A stretch of 64,000 nucleotides of DNA from Polydactylus sextarius (Eukaryota; Chordata; Actinopteri; Polynemidae). Positions 60,775 through 64,000 of the stretch are shown here, piece by piece (within the stretch, counting starts at the first letter, position 1; each line of letters begins with the position of its first letter). A program made the position numbers and the translations under genes. Location of the stretch: positions 14,930,679-14,994,678 of the forward strand of contig CM028923.1 in NCBI GenBank assembly GCA_016801845.1, given 5' to 3'. Below the pieces are notes generated by a model. It saw only the letters and a program-made list of their open reading frames with translations. It was not told where the DNA came from and did not search any database.

Positions 60775-62506
60775 GCTGTAAGCACACAGTTCTGCATGGC
60801 TGGAACATAGGGAGCGGCTCAAAATATACATATACCACTGAGGTGATGAAGAAATTGATAAGAGAGAGAGCAGAGGCCACACCCACAACAAACACGCATA
60901 CAGTCAGACAGGAAATACCAGAAACGCAAGGAATAATCTGGAGATACAGGTGAGACCGAGACAGTTGCATGGTCTGTCCTGTTCCAAACGCCTAGAATAT
61001 GAAGCAGGATTTGGGTTTACTGAGGATTTAACTCCACATTTCTGGAGTTGAAATGACGGTTCACTTCCGGGTGAATCACCACTGTAACTTAAACTGAATT
61101 TAAGACAAAAATTCAGTTTAAGTCACAGATAGAGGCTCCGCCCACTGACCAATCAGTGACATCACTGCCCAACTGATTGAAGCTGTGAAGTTCTGTACAT
61201 GTTCCCAGTAAACCCGTCCATGTCCGTGATGGGTCACATGCTGCAAACTCCACCATGTCGACAAGAACACACTCGGAGAAAATCTTAGATTAGGATTAGT
61301 GAAGCTAGATAATGTAAAGATACGTCTGCCTTGTGGTCCAGGACCCTGGTCGCCACGGTGAGGAGAAGGTCACGTGACTGAACATTGACTTGACTCACCT
61401 TGGCGTTGGATTTCTTCTGGATGCCTTCATAACTGGCCCCTTCCTCTGTTTGGGGAATTCGAGGAGCTTTTCCATCAGCGATGAGCTGCACTGACTCCAC
61501 CTGCACCAGGTAACAGACAGCGTGTTGGTATAATGTTCTCTGGGCAACAATTCTTATGGAACTAAACAGACTAGTTAAACCATAAATATCCATTTCCCAT
61601 TGGTTACCATGGCCTTGATGCCCTCTGGATACAGGAAACGATTGTAGAGTGTGTCCACTGTGTCGTTGGGCTCGACAGGACACTCCTTCTGCAGCAGGAT
61701 CGGTCCGGTGTCCAGGCCATCGTCTGCCCAGAACACGGTGAAACCGGCTTTCTTATCACCTTGGATTAAGGTCCTGGTGATAAAAGACATAAACATCTGA
61801 ACTTGAGCCAAAACGTGTTTGTTTTCAGAGCGGAAAGTGGAAACGAGGCTGTAAAGTCGATCATAAACCAATGAAACTGAGAAAGATAAGAGAGAGATAA
61901 GAGAAGTAGAGTAGAAATCAACCAGATGATAAGACACAATCCAGCTGGCGATAGAAGCCTCTCATCGATATTTAGGCTCAAATCTTTTACAACACATGTC
62001 GGGTTAGGCAAACACAAATGGAGGCTACTACATGTCAAGAGATAGAGAGGGTGGGGGACAGAAAACACCAACAGGAAATGATAAGAAAACCAGCACGTTA
62101 GAACTGGTTCAAACCTCCTGACTGTCAACTCAGAAGACAAATGACAGTTACACAATAACATCAGACACTGTAGACTGGTAACAAACGACTGGTCAAATCA
62201 GACCAGCACAGTCCCACTGATACTTCTCTCTTTCTTCTTCTTTTGTGCAAATTTTCATTCATTACACTCACCAGTTGATGGCAGAAGCTCCTCTGTGCAG
62301 CGGCAGGATGGAGGGGTGGTAGATGATGGAGCCGTGCGTGGGGTGGTCGATGACATTCATGGGGATGAACTGGGAGCAGAAGGGCATGACGTTGAGCTCG
62401 GCGCCCACCGCCTTGTAGGCGTCCACCACCTCCGGGATGGGCTTCCCCTTCACACGCCACCTGGGGAACTTGAACACCGGAGTGCCGTCTTTCTCCGCCG
62501 CCACCG
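54802..62506 (-). CDS. aldh1l2: Mitochondrial 10-formyltetrahydrofolate dehydrogenase, 21 exons, 5' end outside window
   Basis: The 21 exons listed below join to 858 codons plus stop with consistent phases. Human ALDH1L2 has ~923 residues, so about 65 N-terminal residues are missing. The enzyme oxidises 10-formyl-THF to THF and CO2 with NADP+ in mitochondria. Order of domains in the visible part: formyl-THF hydrolase (~1-245; HPSILPLHRGAS with the catalytic His, WADDGLDTGPILLQ with the catalytic Asp), a carrier domain (~290-365; FFKSGAASMDVV with the phosphopantetheine Ser), and aldehyde dehydrogenase (~370-858; PWNYPLMMLAWK, FTGSTPIGKQ, SLELGGKSP with the general-base Glu, NKGENCIAAGR with the nucleophile Cys). 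ALDH1L2 rather than cytosolic ALDH1L1 is supported by VKMPYQCFINGQF, AEKDGTPVFKFPRWR and synteny. Confidence 0.95.
54954..55153 (-). CDS. aldh1l2: ALDH1L2 visible exon 20
   Basis: Acceptor ATTCCATCCAG, donor GATCTCG|GTGAGT. Encodes DVDGVLERANDTEYGLASGV through FGGFKQSGFGKDLG. Confidence 0.96.
55252..55357 (-). CDS. aldh1l2: ALDH1L2 visible exon 19
   Basis: Acceptor TTTCTCCTCAG, donor GACGG|GTGAGA. Encodes FFMEPTVFTDVEDHMFIAKE then ESFGPVMVVSKFKD, with the conserved EESFGPV motif. Confidence 0.95.
55464..55629 (-). CDS. aldh1l2: ALDH1L2 visible exon 18
   Basis: Acceptor CTCCTTTCAAG has a weak AAG end, donor GGCCGG|GTAGGA. Encodes VEEIKKMKIGDPLDRSTDHG through YGGRQVDRPG. Confidence 0.94.
55996..56094 (-). 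CDS. aldh1l2: ALDH1L2 visible exon 17 (active-site Cys)
   Basis: 33 codons, phase 0 both ends. GMSSVYFNKGENCIAAGRLF carries the catalytic cysteine, followed by VEESIHDEYISRV. Confidence 0.96.
56380..56479 (-). CDS. aldh1l2: ALDH1L2 visible exon 16 (general base)
   Basis: Encodes CAVSNLKKVSLELGGKSPLI then IFSDCDMDKAVRM; the Glu of SLELGGKSP is the general base. Confidence 0.96.
56578..56671 (-). CDS. aldh1l2: ALDH1L2 visible exon 15
   Basis: Encodes GMVGQRLSDHPDIRKLGFTG then STPIGKQIMK; FTGSTPIG is the cofactor-binding turn of ALDHs. Confidence 0.95.
56774..56861 (-). CDS. aldh1l2: ALDH1L2 visible exon 14
   Basis: Encodes VTPLTALKFAELSVKAGIPK then GVINILPGS; donor GGCTCAG|GTAACG. Confidence 0.95.
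56915..56935. repeat. (TG)n microsatellite in ALDH1L2 intron 13
   Basis: Reads as (CA)n in the transcript, beginning 13 bases into the intron after the exon 13 boundary. Confidence 0.9.
56948..57053 (-). CDS. aldh1l2: ALDH1L2 visible exon 13
   Basis: Encodes VCAIVIPWNYPLMMLAWKSA then ACLAAGNTLVLKPAQ, including the oxyanion-hole Asn motif PWNYP and the cofactor Lys in KPAQ. Acceptor CCTGTGACAG lies beside a TG run. Confidence 0.96.
57069..57089. repeat. (CA)n microsatellite before ALDH1L2 exon 13 acceptor
   Basis: Reads as (TG)n in the transcript and ends ~15 bases from the acceptor AG. Confidence 0.9.
57160..57230 (-). CDS. aldh1l2: ALDH1L2 visible exon 12
   Basis: Encodes GKTIPINQARPNRNLTFTKK then EPLG; donor CTGGG|GTAAAA. 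Confidence 0.95.
57337..57487 (-). CDS. aldh1l2: ALDH1L2 visible exon 11
   Basis: Encodes LADLMEEHQEELATIESIDS through MSIQTFRYFAGWCDKIQ; phase 0 donor ATCCAG|GTCAGT. Confidence 0.96.
57488..58263 (-). other. aldh1l2: ALDH1L2 intron between visible exons 10 and 11
   Basis: 776 bases, no exon or recognised repeat. Confidence 0.85.
58264..58391 (-). CDS. aldh1l2: ALDH1L2 visible exon 10
   Basis: Encodes VICKVSYASVGDVDRAVAAA then KEAYDNGPWGRMNPRDRGSL and LY; donor CTACAA|GTAAGT. Confidence 0.95.
58475..58594 (-). CDS. aldh1l2: ALDH1L2 visible exon 9
   Basis: 40 codons, ATKDVNNMTVKMPYQCFING then QFEDAENGKTYNTINPTDGS, the start of the ALDH domain. The donor GGATCT|GTGAGT is followed directly by (CA)n (58452-58468 on the plus strand as TG). 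Confidence 0.96.
58699..58846 (-). CDS. aldh1l2: ALDH1L2 visible exon 8
   Basis: Encodes LVEEVKQKCAGVQLQNEDVY through VRKLRGEDQEEELVIDY, the second half of the carrier domain and linker. Confidence 0.95.
58923..59014 (-). CDS. aldh1l2: ALDH1L2 visible exon 7 (carrier Ser)
   Basis: Encodes SIWKGILSNVPAIEDSTDFF then KSGAASMDVV; the Ser before Met-Asp is the expected 4'-phosphopantetheine attachment site. Confidence 0.95.
59106..59231 (-). CDS. aldh1l2: ALDH1L2 visible exon 6, GC donor
   Basis: 42 codons, LIVKSLQFEDGKMIPAAKYF through DEEKKMAEEIR. The donor reads ATCAGG|GCGAGT. No GT in the neighbourhood keeps the frame into exon 7, so a GC-AG intron is inferred. Confidence 0.9.
59352..59486 (-). 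CDS. aldh1l2: ALDH1L2 visible exon 5
   Basis: 45 codons, PVTLYGSSMLGGSSPAGQPL through VTKNGLVLYGTDGKA, C-terminal subdomain of the hydrolase. Phase 0 both ends. Confidence 0.94.
59722..59811 (-). CDS. aldh1l2: ALDH1L2 visible exon 4
   Basis: 30 codons, VNLAQPAEAIHNWIRGHDKV then PGAWTIIGGQ. Phase 0 both ends. Confidence 0.95.
59812..61398 (-). other. aldh1l2: ALDH1L2 intron between visible exons 3 and 4 (1.6 kb)
   Basis: No exon. Holds a 31-base (CA)n run at 60742-60772. The long open frames near 60500-60900 are driven by this repeat. Confidence 0.85.
60742..60772. repeat. (CA)n microsatellite
   Basis: Uninterrupted CA dinucleotides. Confidence 0.95.
61399..61500 (-). CDS. aldh1l2: ALDH1L2 visible exon 3
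   Basis: 34 codons, VESVQLIADGKAPRIPQTEE then GASYEGIQKKSNAK. Confidence 0.95.
61608..61773 (-). CDS. aldh1l2: ALDH1L2 visible exon 2 (hydrolase Asp)
   Basis: Encodes TLIQGDKKAGFTVFWADDGL then DTGPILLQKECPVEPNDTVD and TLYNRFLYPEGIKAM. The Asp of DDGLDTGP is the hydrolase catalytic residue in this family. Confidence 0.95.
61774..62271 (-). other. aldh1l2: ALDH1L2 intron between visible exons 1 and 2
   Basis: 498 bases, no exon or recognised repeat. Confidence 0.85.
62272..62506 (-). CDS. aldh1l2: ALDH1L2 visible exon 1 (hydrolase His)
   Basis: The acceptor CCGTCCATCAG is followed by two bases finishing a split codon, then VAAEKDGTPVFKFPRWRVKG through ELNVMPFCSQFIPMNVIDHP and HPSILPLHRGASAIN. 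It must be preceded by at least one further coding exon. Confidence 0.94.
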
Positions 62507-64000
62507 CTGATGGACGGAAGGAGTGATTATCAACACGGAGCAGAGAGGACAACAACCTCAGACTTTCTGTACCTCCTCCAACCTGACTGCATCAGTTTTA
62601 AAATGACTTTAATTAACATTTAAAAGTTTAAAGTTTTAGGTTGATTCTGGTCACGATGCCCATCAAATCACGAACTTCCTGCTTACAACTGTATGTAACA
62701 GTCACACTGCTTTGGCTGTGTCGTGCTACAGTTTTTTACTACTGAGCAGCAGGCATGTGCTGATACCGATATGTGCGTGATGAGCTAATATTAACTCAGT
62801 TATTGGTGCAGCTCTTCCCCCGTAGATTCACTTCCCTTGAATGTGGAAATCAGTTTATAGGAATTTAAAACGACCCAGCGCCTTTGTGTGGTTGTTATAC
62901 AAACACAGTCCACCCACACTCACACTCACTGACCTTCTGACCTCTCAGTTGTGACGTTTGTGGTCACTTTTCATTCTCCTTAAATTCAACCAAAACACGT
63001 TGAAAAACCTCCTGCACTGCTGCATATACGTACATAATGATAAATAGTGTCAGGGTCTCATGACCAGTCTGAGCCACTCGAACGGGAGTGAGATAAGCTT
63101 CAACTCCAGTCAGAGCCAGGCCTAACTGCTACACACACATACACACAGTTTGTTACAGCTGTGATAAGCTGTAACAAACATGACACAGTGCAGCAGCTGA
63201 ACCAGCTGTCTCCAGATCAGTCTTGCTGCTGGCCTGCCATGCTACAGTGTGTTGTTGATGTAACAGGCCAACACTGCCCCTCGCCCCACCACCCCCCTCC
63301 AGCTTACAACCACCAATATTCATGGGCTATAACACAGTCCTATATACATCAAAAAAAGTTTTATTCTGACCAATTTAACCTGCAGTGATGGAAACAAACT
63401 AAATTAAAACTGTCTACAGTTCATCCAAACACACTGCAGAGCAGCAGCTTCAGCACTGCAGGAAGCTTTAACAGTAAATGTTAAATCTTAAACTGTCTAA
63501 AATTAAACTTAAGTGGCTTCAAGAACAGCAGGAAGTTGTTGATGACAGTCAGAGATGATGCTGCTTCCCGGAAAGATTACATCATACATTTCACCTCATA
63601 GCTGCGTCTCCAGGCCACACGGGGCCTCCGCCTGCTCAGACAATAGAGCCACTATCCCACAGCTATCGCAGGATAAAGAGCCGTCATTGTTCCAGAGCGC
63701 TGCCAAGTCAACACACATCTACCTCAGCCACGGCGCAGGCATCTGCCGAACCACACCGCTACACTGAACTATCAGAATCCAACACGTCTCATTATCTGTC
63801 TCACTAACTCTGTGCAAAACAACACCAGGAAGATTTAATCATCGGGTCAAAACATAAACTTTTAATTTCACAGATGATCAAAGCTCTAACTGATTTTGAT
63901 AATATCCGGTGCAACGTGCTCACTGGATAAACTGGATAGACTTTAAAAAGCATTTGAAGAATTTGCTGCGTATGAATTCACATCACAGTTTGCTCAGCCC
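62507..64000 (-). other. aldh1l2: Upstream ALDH1L2 intron, no exon found
   Basis: I searched the minus strand for the expected exon with the mitochondrial presequence and a GQSLFGQEVY-like segment and did not find it. It probably lies beyond 64000. Confidence 0.65.

Noticed and set aside
61285..62161. Long minus-strand frames of 120-132 codons around ALDH1L2 visible exons 2-3
   Set aside because: They are exons extended into flanking introns by chance; the true limits are set by GT/AG sites and phase.

Overview
This is vertebrate nuclear DNA, almost certainly from a ray-finned (teleost, probably percomorph) fish. Coding sequence is split into short exons with GT-AG (once GC-AG) introns and conserved phases. 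Introns are AT-rich, with many dinucleotide microsatellites and poly-A/T runs and with repeats typical of teleosts. There are no bacterial-style operons, and most long open frames on either strand are chance frames in introns.

Four genes are present, in the order I recall for human 12q23.3: CHST11 (+), SLC41A2 (-), C12orf45/NOPCHAP1 (+), ALDH1L2 (-). Exon boundaries were read by hand. In every multi-exon gene all splice phases agree, and the joined frames have no internal stop. (1) 598-1222 is the terminal coding exon of CHST11, a Golgi chondroitin 4-O-sulfotransferase. (2) 18739-49901 is a complete SLC41A2 coding sequence on the minus strand: 10 coding exons, 568 codons, encoding a plasma-membrane Mg2+ transporter of the MgtE/SLC41 family. 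A 5' non-coding exon lies near 50.5 kb and a roughly 1.9-kb 3' UTR runs to about 16.8 kb. (3) 51149-52542 is complete NOPCHAP1: 4 exons, 150 codons, a box C/D snoRNP assembly cofactor. It is head-to-head with SLC41A2 across a short shared promoter region holding an NRF1-like motif. (4) 54802-62506 is ALDH1L2 on the minus strand: 21 exons, 858 codons visible, mitochondrial 10-formyltetrahydrofolate dehydrogenase. Only about 65 N-terminal residues (presequence and first beta strand) appear to be missing, presumably beyond the right edge.

Region by region: 1-2435 holds a direct duplication (period about 1.86 kb) around the CHST11 terminal exon. 2.4-16.8 kb is CHST11 3' UTR plus intergenic DNA with SINE- and LINE-like repeats. 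16.8-50.6 kb is SLC41A2, whose large introns contain three copies of a TIR element (two of them carrying nested insertions) and a decayed LINE. 50.6-53.1 kb is NOPCHAP1 and its promoter. 53.3-64 kb is ALDH1L2.

The four genes are metabolically unrelated, and their adjacency is old vertebrate synteny. I found no sign of a new defence, toxin or biosynthetic system. The observations most worth checking are the CHST11 tandem duplication, the nested transposon history, a GC-AG intron, CA/TG microsatellites placed against 5' splice sites, and a few protein-level substitutions.
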